From: Tricholoma matsutake
Taxonomy: Eukaryota > Basidiomycota > Agaricomycetes > Agaricales > Tricholomataceae
DNA: 64,000 nucleotides
Direction of reading: 5' to 3'
Assembly: GCA_026075535.2 (NCBI GenBank)
Contig: AP026538.1
Span: forward strand, 8,556,001 to 8,620,000
In this document: positions 54,092-64,000 of the stretch, in pieces
Layout: the number at the start of each line of letters is the position of its first letter
Position numbering within the stretch: position 1 is the first letter of the stretch
The notes under the pieces: model-generated
What the model was told of the DNA's origin: nothing
Databases searched by the model: none
What the model saw: only the letters and a program-made list of their open reading frames with translations
Program-made: the position numbers and the translations under genes

Positions 54092-56444
54092 TCATGGTAT
54101 AACCATATCCATCATTGGTGGTGCTCCCAGAAACTTGTCTTCCTTCTCGCCATCATCTGACAGATCCTCATCCCCATCAATAAGCTCCATCACCTCTGGA
54201 ACATCATCAACGACATGGGCAACATCACCTATGTCCTCCGAGGATGTTGATGCCACAGCCACCCAAGCCTTCGATAGAATCTTCTCCCATTGTTTCTTCT
54301 TCAGCAAATTCACCAGGTCAACGAGATTTGATGTGGACCGGACTTGATAAACTTGGCCTTCATGTGTTTCTTGATGATCACCCCAGTTGGTCTTGGAAAA
54401 GTCACCACGAGGTCGAGGGGGTGTGACTTCTTCACCAGTACACCATGTCAGCAAAGCATGCTTAACCTTGATGAGATAAACATTACCATTACTATCATAT
54501 ACATGTTAGATGATGATGTTCAATATGCACCACTTGGATGGAATATATAAGTGCACCAACTGGCAGTTCCTGTTGATGATCTGAAGGGGGTACAAGGGAT
54601 ATGCTGGTGAGATGAGTGGCAAATGTGTGGATTATGAGACTTGATTGGAATACTCCCTTGAACAGTCTGAGGTGAGCACTGGTGGCAGCATCCAACAGGC
54701 ACTTACAATTGGTTTCTTTCCCACTCCAACATCCTCATAGATCTCATAGTAAAATGGTCACTATTTGTCATTGTCCCCAAGAGCCCATACTACATACTCA
54801 GCACGTTTCTCAGTGGAGTTGAGGCCCAAGGCTTTGAAGAGTTTCTTGAGATTTGTATGTGCTGCGGTTGCGAAAGTATTCTGCCATGATGCTAGTTGTG
54901 CCTCGACCTACAAGATTGCTCATAGTTAGTATGGAAAACATGACAATTATGACACGTACAAGAGTAACAACAACCTTCTTTAGCTTGGCATCGTTGGCTA
55001 TGGAATGATCTGTGATTACCTTGTTCCATATGATGATGACTTGATCCTCTGTAGGCTGTTCCCATGGCCTGATTGTACCAACAAGATCACAGAGATGGGG
55101 AATGAACTTGGAGCGAAAACCCATTTCAAGATCCAGAGGTAAGGATGAGAGTTTGATATCTTCCTTCTTCAGCCATTCCCCAGGCTCACGTTTCTTGACC
55201 AGTTCTGGGACAGACATAGTTGGAACAATCTTGGCAATGGAATGGATCTGAAGTATTAGTGACATTGTTACTAGTCGATCACTGTAAGCATAGTATTGAA
55301 AATGCACCTTGGATGTTTTGGGGTTCACTCCACCCCCATAGTACCTTATGGCCAACTTTGTCTTTGGCACTGCATTTCTCTCCACCTCCTCTTCTCCATC
55401 ATCATTGCTAAAGTCATCAAGTAGACCACTGGATTCATTGCCTGTAGTGTAGATGGTATCTGGTATGCTGGCTGAGCTCAATATTGACATTGAGGAGGAA
55501 GATTGTCAACGAGGAGCTTGAGGCTCTACAGCAGCAGTGTCATGGTTGTCCCAGCCATTGTGAAGACCACCAAGCTTTTTCTTAGCTTTCTTGAATGTGG
55601 TAGGTCTGCTGCAAAGATTAGTAGTTGAGATATGAGGATTGAGTCACATACTTTTTGACTTGAACAGCTTTTTGTTTGCCTTGAACGATTGTGGGAACGT
55701 TAGTCGATTGCTGAGATGTTATCTCTGATCACACTGGCACCTTTTCTGCCTTACCTTTCTTCCTGACCCTGGTCGATCTCTGCTCTTGTTCTTCTTCAGA
55801 GCTGTCGAGGAGCATTCCATCTTCATCATCATCATCTTCCTCCTCTGGATCTCCCTGCTTGTATTTGTCACTACTCCCAGGACCTGAAGACACTGGATCA
55901 ATAACTCCATCACCTAGATGACAGTGGATGACAGTGAATATTGACCTGATCATAGTGACGTACATACCAAACTCTTCATACACTGGTGTGACTTTCTTGG
56001 ACTGAGCTGGTTTGGCCATTGTTGCATGTGGATTGGTTTCTCGCTGAGTTTCTGATATCGACAATCTCCATCAGTGTTCATGCATGAGTGACTCAACATA
56101 CCAGGCTTGTCAAGTTTGAAACTCTCAAAAAGAATAGTGGGCCTTGTTGCCTTTGTTGTTCAACCGCAAGGTGGATGATTTGCATAGTGATCTGCATTTT
56201 GATCATCTTTCTGCATTGAGTCTTCAAGAAGAGCTGCTTTTTGGATACCTTCAGAACATTTCTTTCCTTGCTCTTCTTTACCCCTTGCCTTCTCCTCACA
56301 AATAGCAGCCACTTCTGCAGGAGTTTTCTTTGGTCTGGGCATATTGGGTGCTCCAGGTGCTGCATCACAGTTAGGATGTAGATTGAGTCGTAGGGATGGA
56401 GGAAGTGAGGAAGTGAGAGCTGGAGCATCTTTTTGCTTCATCAT
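54092..56444 (-). pseudogene. Second gene of the Plavaka element, function unknown
   Basis: A multi-exon gene read leftward from ATG 56444. N-terminal pieces (56160-56444) include PNMPRPKKTPAEVAAICEEKAR. Middle pieces (55729-56064) include an acidic EEEDDDDEDGMLLDSSEEEQEQ stretch and a basic RVRKKGKAEK stretch. The main piece (54810-55490) has PLDLEMGFRSKFIPHLCDLVGTIRPWEQPT and VIIIWNKVITDH. A clear GT-AG intron lies at 54911-54962, and then EAQLASWQNTFATAAHTNLKKLF and RAEYVVWALGDND. The last pieces include FQSSLIIHTFATHL and, at 54092-54454, FSKTNWGDHQETHEGQVYQVRSTSNLVDLVNLLKKKQW with an acidic C-terminus. Several stops, for example after GDNDK, show decay. I recognise it only as a basidiomycete protein type that accompanies such elements. 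By analogy with two-gene CACTA elements it could be a DNA-binding partner (inference). Confidence 0.6.
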
Positions 56445-56671
56445 GGCACTTGAGATGCAAGAGGGAAATTAGCTCAGGAGGTTTGTTTCGATGTTGGTAT
56501 CCGAATTTGCAATATTGACTCTGTATACAGTAATCCATCCCATATATTGCAGACTAATCACAAATAGATAAGCTCATGCACATTTGTCTCATTAATATTG
56601 GACTTGTGGATCTGAGCAGCACCCTCTGTATTAACTTATGATCCCTCCTTCATTGAACTTTGAACTTGGAT
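56445..56671. promoter_or_regulatory. Divergent intergenic region of the Plavaka element
   Basis: These 227 bp separate the starts of two divergent genes (ATG 56444 minus, ATG 56672 plus). They probably hold a shared bidirectional promoter. No specific boxes are claimed. Confidence 0.4.
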
Positions 56672-59600
56672 ATGTCTGACTCAGAGCCTGATTACCTTCA
56701 CCCTTGCAGAACTTTCAAGTCTGCAAACCATAAATGCCCTGTTCAAGGATGTAAAAAATCTTGCAAGACTGCGGGGGGGCTTAGGCGGCACATATCTGTG
56801 AAACATGAACCAACTCATGCTCATCCCTTTGCTGACATTCTTGCAGATGATCTGGAGCCTTTGCATGCTCCTACACCTGCATCCTAGCCCACAACACCTC
56901 CTAATGACAACAATGCTCAAGACCCAATGTTTGAACCAAACTCACCCACTTACTCATCCCACCATTCTCCTCGTCGTTCTCACTCTGGTTCTCCACTTGG
57001 ATCATCTTCACATTCACCGTGTCCACTGTTACTACAGCAAGATCCTGCAATCCACACTGAATATCACCCATTACTTGATGGTACATAGTCCATTTAAATA
57101 AGATTGCATCCGACTTATCTCGGTTCTATCAGGAACACCATGTGATCAGCTGGGGAATGATCTTCCCCCAGAAACTCCTTCGCCACCTCAAGATGAACAT
57201 GCACCCAATGACTATTCACCATTCAACAGCCGAGCAGAATTTGAGCTTGCAGAATTCTTGTATGCAGAAGAGGAGATGTCGGCAGGAAAGATAGATAAAC
57301 TTATGGCTATTCTCAATGCACTCTATCCTGACAATGACCTGCCACTTGCTGATCACAAGGAGTTATACCTGATTGATGAGATTCAGCAAGGTGATGTTCC
57401 TTGGCAGTCATTTTCAGTGCAATACAATGGAGAATGAGTTGATGAAGGAGTTGACAAAGTAGCAGGACCTCCTTGGCAACATCAACAATGGGAGGTTTGG
57501 TTTTGCAATCCCCTCAAAGTCATGGAGCAGCTTGGCAACCCTGATTTCGACAGCCAGATTGATTATGCTCCAAAGCGGATCTTCAAGAGGGGCAAGTGGC
57601 AGTACACTGATGTCTTCTCAGGTAACTGGGCATGGAACCAAGCAGTATGTTGATGTCATTTATCATGACCTGCAGCAAATTTTCATTGTTGACTTACACA
57701 GGATATCATTATGGAGGATGAAGAGTGTCATGGTGCAATGTTTGCACTGATTGTTCTTGGAAGCAACAAAATGACTGTATCAGTAGCAACAGGACACACC
57801 AAATTCTATCCTCTGTACATTTCTCCTGGCAACATTCACAACTCAGCTCGCCGAGCACACCAGAATGGTGTAGCATTATTGGGATTTCTTGCCATTCCCA
57901 AAAGTTTGTTGTTCTATCTTCCATATCTTTCTCTGAGTCATTATCTGATACTAAGAATGATATAGCATCACAAGAGTATGCTAGTGATGCAAATTTTTGA
58001 AAATTCTGGCAACAACTTTTTCATGACTCACTGGAACACATCCTTTCATCCCTCCAGCCATACATGTTGCAACCATGGGTGACAAGATGTGCTGATGGTC
58101 ACTTCCGATGTGTCATTTATGGCTTGGGTCCTTACATTGCAGATTATCCTGAGCAGGCACTACTTGCTTGTATTGTTCAAGGCTGGTGTTCTCAGTACTA
58201 CATTCACCTCTGTGTTTCATGGTGGCAATCAACTAATATTGATCAGATGTACTTCCCCATCTGACGATCTTGATCAACCAAGTGTCCATTGATCTCATCA
58301 ACATACAGATACTCTACTTGATGCATGTACTCTTAAGGAGCTTTGGGATGAGTATGGAATTGTAGGAGACTTATTGGTATGTAATGAATTTCTACTATAC
58401 ATAGGGAGAGAATTGATGCAATGTTTCATTAGCCATTTACTGCTTCATTTCCTCAAGCTGACATTCATGAACTTATCTCACCAGATATCCTCCATCAAAT
58501 TGTCAAAGGTACCTTCAAGGATCACATCGTTGAGTGGGTTGAACAGTACATCAAAGATGCGCATTCAAACACTGAGGCACTTTGAATTCTGGCAGACATT
58601 GATTGGAGGTACATTGTTTGCTGTAACATAATTCATGTAACTTCAATCACTTATCTAGGATTGCTGCTGTGTCACCATACCCTGGCCTTTGACATTTTCA
58701 TGAAGGAAGAGAATTCAAGCAGTGGACAGGAAATGACTCCAAGGCTCTCATGAAGGCGAGTCAGGCATTCAAAGTCTGGAAATTCACACCTGTGCTTACT
58801 TTAGCCATTCTTGTAATAGGTATACCTCCCTGCAATTTCTGGTCACATACCTCCCCAAATGGTGCAGGCTGTAAGTGCACTTATTGAGTTCTGTTACATT
58901 GTGCGGCGATCTGTTATTGATGAAGACACATTGACCATGCTTGATGCCACACTTCTTCGGTTCCACACCAACCATGAAATTTTTCGTCAACTTGGAATTC
59001 AGCCTGATGGTTTCTCGCTTCCTCGGCAACATTCTTTGGTTCATTATTGATACCTCATTCAAATGTTTGGAGCTCCTAATGGCCTCTGTTTGTCAATCAC
59101 TGAATCCAAGCATATTCGAGCTGTCAAGCGCCCATACAGGCACTCCAGCCACAATAAACCACTTGGCCAGATGTTGCTGACAAATCAGCATATCGATAAA
59201 CTTGCTGCTGCTTGGGTCGATTTCACTAGCAGTGGTATGATGGAAGGGCCTTCACATGTACCGCTTCTTGTCCCATCCACACCAAATCCTCTTTTGCCTG
59301 ATCCAGAAGATGGGAATCCTGATGAAGATGCTGTTGACGGTCCCCCATGTCTTGGTGAAGTTAAGCTATCAAAACCAAATGTATGTTGTCAGATACTTAT
59401 TTGGGAATATCTCATCTTTAATTGAAGTGTGAGGTGTTCTGCATGATGCATTTGAACTTGTGCACCACATCCATCAGCCATGACCACCGGAGCTCATCTG
59501 AAGATTCCTTTATGATCAACTCAATCCTAATGCCGAGGTTGATGGGGTGCATGTCCCTCTGGATAGCTGTCCAGAGTTCTCTGGTCCTGTCTACATGCAT

Positions 59601-60087
59601 TCATCAGCTCATGCAACATTTTATGCCCCAAGTGACCTCTGTGGTGTTGGTGGGATGCATCGTGAGCAGATTTGCTCTGTCAAGTCATGGTACAGAGGCC
59701 CAGCAAGGCGAGATTGTGTATTCATTGCAAATGAATCAGATGAGCCTGGTTTTCATGGGCTTGAAGTTGCATGGGTTTTTTTGTTTTTCTCCTTCAATTT
59801 TGAGGGGCTTAATTATTTGTGTGGACTCATTCATTGGTTTTTGAGGGTTGGAGAAGAGCCTTGCGATGAGACAGGGCTATGGATAGTCTGGCCTGATTTT
59901 TATCGCCACGAGCCATGTTCAGCTGTTGTCCATCTTTATTGTATGTTGCGGGGGGGCCCATCTGATTGGAATTGCCAGTGATGATTTCCTACCACAAGAG
60001 GGTTTTGATTTCTTGCATTCACTAGACTCGTTCAAAGCATTCTATGTTAACAAGTATATAGATTACCATGCCCATGAAATACTTTGA
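56672..60087 (+). pseudogene. Plavaka-type (CACTA-related) transposase
   Basis: From ATG 56672 (MSDSEPDYL), residues about 18-40 form a C2H2 finger (CPVQGCKKSCKTAGGLRRHISVKH, C-x4-C-x12-H-x4-H) that probably binds element ends. After a GT-AG intron at about 57080-57131 come YSPFNSRAEFELAEFLY, HKELYLIDEIQQGDVPWQSF and GKWQYTDVFSGNWAWNQA. After an intron at 57645-57701 come DIIMEDEECHGAMFALIVLGSNKMTVS, then HTKFYPLYISPGNIHN and RRAHQNGVALLGFLAIPK. Later blocks are HFRCVIYGLGPYIADYPEQALLACIVQGW, GFSLPRQHSLVHY, MFGAPNGLCLSITESKHIRAV and LGQMLLTNQHIDKLAA. The C-terminal part is PSDLCGVGGMHREQI, then SLDSFKAFYVNKYIDYHAHE, to TGA at 60085-60087. Stops (57437; FTGA near 57998) and a frameshift in a G run at about 59950 break it. 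Most of the family's conserved blocks are recognisable, so the full length is nearly present. Confidence 0.85.
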
Positions 60088-61652
60088 ATTTGGTTAACAA
60101 CATGCACTTGGTAATTTAGCAGTTAACTTGAAATTCACTGGTTTGTAATTAACTTGGTTGAAAAGATAAAATAAGCTGCTCCAGAGTCCATATGTACTAG
60201 TGTCATATTAATCAGTCCTAGTTGTGTTTGGAAAGAGCCTCACGCCGAAAAGCTGAAAAGCACAAAAGTGGAAAACATGAAAAGCACATAAAGGGAAAAT
60301 AAATGTGGCAATAAGCACCTAGGAAAAGTGAAAAAAAGTGGTTCTAAAAAAAAGCAGGCGAAAGTCCTGGAAAAAGTAGATGTGTTTTTGCTGATGCTAT
60401 TCACCAAGGGCCTGCTTTATTCAGTGCAAATACTGTGTTAGAATAGTACAGTATCTGCCCTGTTACATGTGTCTTTGTGAGATTGCCGATGTCCCTCCAG
60501 CACAAAATTATGTTACCTAATCTTCCCTATATGGTAATTTGACCACATGACACCCCCTTGTTGCATGGTTCATTTTTTTTTGCGGATTCTTAAATCCGGA
60601 CATATACCTCAGGCACCGACCAGTTTTTGCTCAGTTTTTTATCCGGAAGGCCAGGGATTCAAAAACTTTTCTGCGATTCTTATACAGATAGGGGATCAGG
60701 CATTTTGGGGGGTTGTCGGGGGTCCTCATATAGATTCATAAATGTTGCGTCTATTATTAGCTCACCCTAGGCGAGTCGCGACTATGTGCGTATAGGTCAC
60801 TCCCTGAAGCTGTCTCGCCAGCGAATTACTCGATGATAAGACGTAGCACTCGGGACTCATTTACAACGCCGCCCCCTGGCCTCGCGGACAGTCCAACGAC
60901 AAATTTCGGAAGAGAAATCCTCTCTAACGTGTAGCAGGGGGGGCGGAGCTGCGTTAATCTTATGCCCCGCTAGTCCGATCGCGGCGCAATTCCCCATCAT
61001 GCCGGCGTCTAGAAGCAGAGTTCCTCAGATGATACCTAAGAGTCGTTCTATGCTTATTGTATTCTGATGAGGGTGCGACAACGAAACAGAAGATTTTCCA
61101 TGACTTCATCTGTGCTGGCACGACTTCCTTGGAATGTTTAGCTCACTCGGGTCCTACGCATCGCTAAAACTCTTTAGTCACGAACAGCGACATCGGATGG
61201 GCGCCATACTAATAGCCGACTTGTTTCCGCCGTCGGACTCAAAGAAACCTGAAGACTCCGAAGTTTCGATGAGGACCATTATGACCTTCTAGTCTTCAGT
61301 AGCATTGCATGATCATGACACTCACATGGGACGACAATTGACACTCGATCGTGATCAGATTGAGGAACGTGCTCCGAGGACGCGTTATACTTATTGTCAA
61401 TTTGGAATTTTCAGTTATTCGCTTTCCTCCCCAATACCGTCTCCGTTCTATGCACGAAAGATAAGGAAGCACCGTGTTACGACTATATTACCCGACAGAA
61501 ACGCCAATCCAAGTATTATACAACTGATGGACAAACAAATTGAACCATGCCCTAAACTGTCTATGTCAAAAATTATCCTTATCGTCATAAAGCACTCCAT
61601 CACTGCAAGCGACCCCAATTCGAGCTCCATAAAATTAAAAAGCATAAAGGTC
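60088..61652. other. Intergenic region between the Plavaka element and the glycosyltransferase
   Basis: 60250-60400 holds the right subterminal repeats of the Plavaka element (GAAAAGCTGAAAAGCAC, AAAAGTGGAAAA, AAAGTGAAAAAAAGTGG). From about 60750 base composition shifts to richer GC with many intact CpG sites, unlike the TE region. I see no gene with recognisable domains. An open frame at 61305-61724 is antisense to the last exon of the glycosyltransferase and looks spurious. Confidence 0.5.
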
Positions 61653-63818
61653 TTACGAATCGACATGGCGATAGCTCATCTTGTCCCTCTCGGGACTCAT
61701 TACTCGCGCATACTCCAGGAATAATCTGCAGCAATGTAAACGTTTGTTTGAAGCATAACCGAGAAAGACATACCTGAACATATACGCCGTCAGATCCTCC
61801 TTCCTCCAGAACCGTAGGCTCCACTCTCGTCCCGCTATCGCGATTTTCCGCGCTAAATCATCATGAGCGTTGTTCCCATGCAGATCGCCGCGGAAGAACA
61901 AGAGTGTGTCGTATAGATCAGACAAATCGACTTGCACGGGGATGTAATGCACCCACGGCACAATTCGGTCGGTAAACCTATCGGAAATATAATAAAGTAT
62001 TCTGAGCCCATAGAGATGCACATACCATTCTGGGTAGACTGTTGATTTGAAGATGAGCGAATTTGAGGTGATAAGCCGCTTAAATCGACTAGACCAGCCG
62101 TTCCCGTCAACCTACCATGTACGATAATCAGCACAAGCACACAGAAACGAAGAAAATAAACGTACATCCAGGATATATTTATAATCACCCGCCGCCTTGA
62201 TATTGTGGGGCTGCCTATACTCGAACATCCCTTTTAGCAATTCACACGTCTCCGGCGCACAGCTCAACGGCTGCCCCGCAAAAAACACATCCAACATCGC
62301 CGGACCCAACCTCCCCTTCTTCATCTCCACACCGCTCCCAACCCTCTCCCCTTCCTGCGTCGACATCAGAACCGTCAGATTCTGTTCATACCCCTTCGTC
62401 GCCCACTCTACCAGCCGAGCCCTTTGCGCATCCCTCCACCTCGTCCCCACATCATGCCATATCCCCGTATTACTCCCGCGCCACTGCAGCCTCTCATCGA
62501 CCTTCTGGTCCCACTCGGGATCGTCGGACCTAGGCAGGATGTCGGCGATCCAGTTGATGGGCATCGCGGGGATGATGTCGTGGTGCAGTAGCGTCGAGCA
62601 ATAGGAGAACTGCGGCACGAGCTTGCGGTGTGCGACGGGCCCCGTGTGGTGTGAGAGGAATTGTCCATGCTGGAGAAGAAGTCGTGGGTGTAGGCATGGG
62701 TCCATGGCCTGGCGGTGCTTGTAGATGAACGTCTTGTGAGTCTGGGGAGGTGCTTGCCCGTCCCAGTCGATGGGATCCCGCCAGGCTGGGGACATGGGGT
62801 CGCAGGCGGAAACCCAGCCGCTGAGCTTGACCTCGGGTGGGTTGTTGATGTCGAGGTCTAAACGAGAAGTAAATTGATACCGATTAGTTGATGATATGAG
62901 TGACAGAAGTGTTGCACGAACATGTGCCGGCGGCGGCATGCTTCAACGCCTCTGTCCTGAGCTCAAAGTCCGTGTGCAAGTTAGGATTATCGTGCGGCGA
63001 AAATACGGCACGAAAGGGAGGAATAAACTCCTCAACGTCCTCCAGTAATTCCATGATCTCGAACGCCCCGCCCTTGAGATCATACTGGACTTGGTCGTTC
63101 CCAGGTAATGTGAAGTTGACAATCTTGATCGGGCCATTGGCCTCCTTTCCAATGGTATACGAGTCCGCGTGACCCTCCCACTCCTGCTCGATATCCTGCA
63201 GGTCCAATGGGTTCATGCCCCAGTACGGCTCCAAATCCTTATAGATCTGGTCATATTCGTCTGGGAGTTGGACACCGTTATCCTCAACATACGTCCACCT
63301 GAAACAAGAGTTGATTATCAATCGAGGACCATAGAAGATAAAGGAACGAACCAATCATCGAAACCTAAAGGAGGTGGCCTCTTGTACCGCCGCTGATACT
63401 CAGCCACCGCCTGGGTCAGCGTCTTGCTCGACGTTGCTAGCTTCGCCTCCCATTCGGACTCAGCATTTCTAATAAGCTCAAAAATAGGATGTGGGCCGTC
63501 AGGGTTAACTTCAAGGAGGCCATCGGAGCGATATTGATGCTGCTGCAACGGTTGGTCGCCAAGAGGGCGTTGCTGTCGAGGATGAGACGTTGGTTCTGAT
63601 TCAGCCAAAACCGTCCGGGTTGTTTCTGCCCACGCCGTCCGCATCCGTGTCACCGTTATCCGTGGAGAACCGTGAGGAGAGCTTAGAATGGACGACTTCC
63701 CATCCCCTCTTGAACTTGTAGAAGTGTAGACACTACTTCTAAATGAAGCGGCGAAGAGACCGACGACACCTAAAACGGTGAGGATTCGTACTGACTTACG
63801 GGGTAGGAGGTTGAGCAT
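61653..63818 (-). CDS. GT90 / CAP10-like glycosyltransferase
   Basis: Six exons on the minus strand: 63352-63818, 62922-63298, 62166-62857, 62026-62111, 61774-61977 and 61653-61725. The five GT-AG introns are 48-64 nt. The joined length of 1899 nt is in frame and gives 632 residues. Residues about 12-26 (ILTVLGVVGLFAASF after a basic KSVR) form a type II signal anchor, so the enzyme should face the Golgi lumen. A stem region (about 30-150) precedes GFDDWWTYVEDNGVQLPDEYDQIY. The CAP10 domain contains GWVSACDPMSPAW (about 295-307), LQWRGSNTGIW, DGNGWSSRF (514-522), SNSLIFKS, HYIPVQVDLSDLYDTL and a C-terminal MSYRHVDS. Family members transfer sugars, e.g. the xylosyltransferases of Cryptococcus; the substrate here is not predictable. 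No internal stop or frameshift is present, and the gene is intact against the decayed TEs beside it. Confidence 0.92.
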
Positions 63819-64000
63819 TGGAGAGATTAGGTAGTAAAGAAAAGGAGAGAAATAATGAATATCATAGACATGCGACCGGGATTTTTAAAAAGGTTTAGGA
63901 GCGTCAAAACCCGGTCAAGCAACGGTCAAGCTTTCAGGTGTCTTTCGCGCACGCAGCCATTAGGGTCCGACCTGTCTCCGACTCACGCTCCAACTTCTGC
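63819..64000 (-). promoter_or_regulatory. Upstream region of the glycosyltransferase gene
   Basis: These 182 bp upstream of the ATG include a minus-strand CCTTTTTAAAAATCC stretch (about 63880-63894), the only TATA-like box seen, about 60-75 bp from the ATG. The rest has ordinary base composition. Confidence 0.4.

Noticed and set aside
56805..57101. 98-codon His/Leu/Thr-rich plus-strand frame
   Set aside because: Alternate frame of the Ser/Pro/His-rich linker of the Plavaka transposase.
61305..61724. 139-codon plus-strand open frame
   Set aside because: It overlaps the last exon of the glycosyltransferase in antisense and shows no domain or codon pattern of its own.

Overview
This is a fungal (Agaricomycete, mushroom-forming basidiomycete type) chromosomal window made almost entirely of nested transposable elements, with one intact host gene at the right edge. 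The basidiomycete call rests on four things: short 48-64 nt GT-AG introns, a GT90/CAP10-like glycosyltransferase, a Plavaka-type transposase with its typical N-terminal C2H2 finger, and Ty3/Gypsy lineages of the kind common in Agaricomycetes. Layout, left to right: (1) 1-961 is a Gypsy remnant 'D' (5' LTR/leader plus gag N-terminus, minus strand, cut by the window edge). (2) 962-18029 is a Gypsy element 'B' (minus strand), split by a solo LTR (2140-3313) and by a full-length Gypsy element 'A1' (3336-13625). (3) 18039-about 23800 is a Ty1/Copia element (minus), carrying a 1.86 kb inverted-repeat-bounded insertion (18271-20128) and a 279 bp fold-back MITE (20442-20720). (4) 23821-24460 plus 52383-about 53027 are the two halves of a LINE RNase H/zinc-knuckle region (plus strand). 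They are separated by a hAT-like element 'E1' (24461-52382) whose 8-bp target duplication CACAGTTG is intact. (5) E1 hosts a chromodomain Gypsy element 'C' (27920-46481, TSD CATCT). C is in turn split by a second copy of family A, 'A2' (27995-37939, TSD TCGG/TCAG), and by a fold-back element (42570-43428). E1 also holds a sister element 'E2' (49408-51915, TSD GGCGGTGA), itself carrying a MITE, and an 887 bp TIR element. (6) About 53820-60400 is a Plavaka (CACTA-related) element with two divergent, degraded genes. (7) 61653-63818 is an intact six-exon GT90 glycosyltransferase gene on the minus strand.

Two themes stand out. First, family A (both copies) and the distinct chromoviral element C each carry, between the integrase end and the 3' LTR, an intron-containing gene on the antisense strand. 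It encodes a coiled-coil protein with a six-cysteine cluster resembling the fungal Zn2Cys6 binuclear cluster. This shared accessory gene is the best candidate here for an under-described system. Second, nearly all differences between repeat copies are C-to-T or G-to-A changes at CpG, including loss of catalytic Asp/Glu residues and many CGA-to-TGA stops. This points to CpG-directed cytosine methylation/deamination or RIP-like silencing. The glycosyltransferase gene shows no such damage.

All TE coding regions listed are decayed unless stated otherwise. Coordinates of TE ends, TSDs and introns were read directly from the sequence. Family names come from motif recognition and no database search was run.
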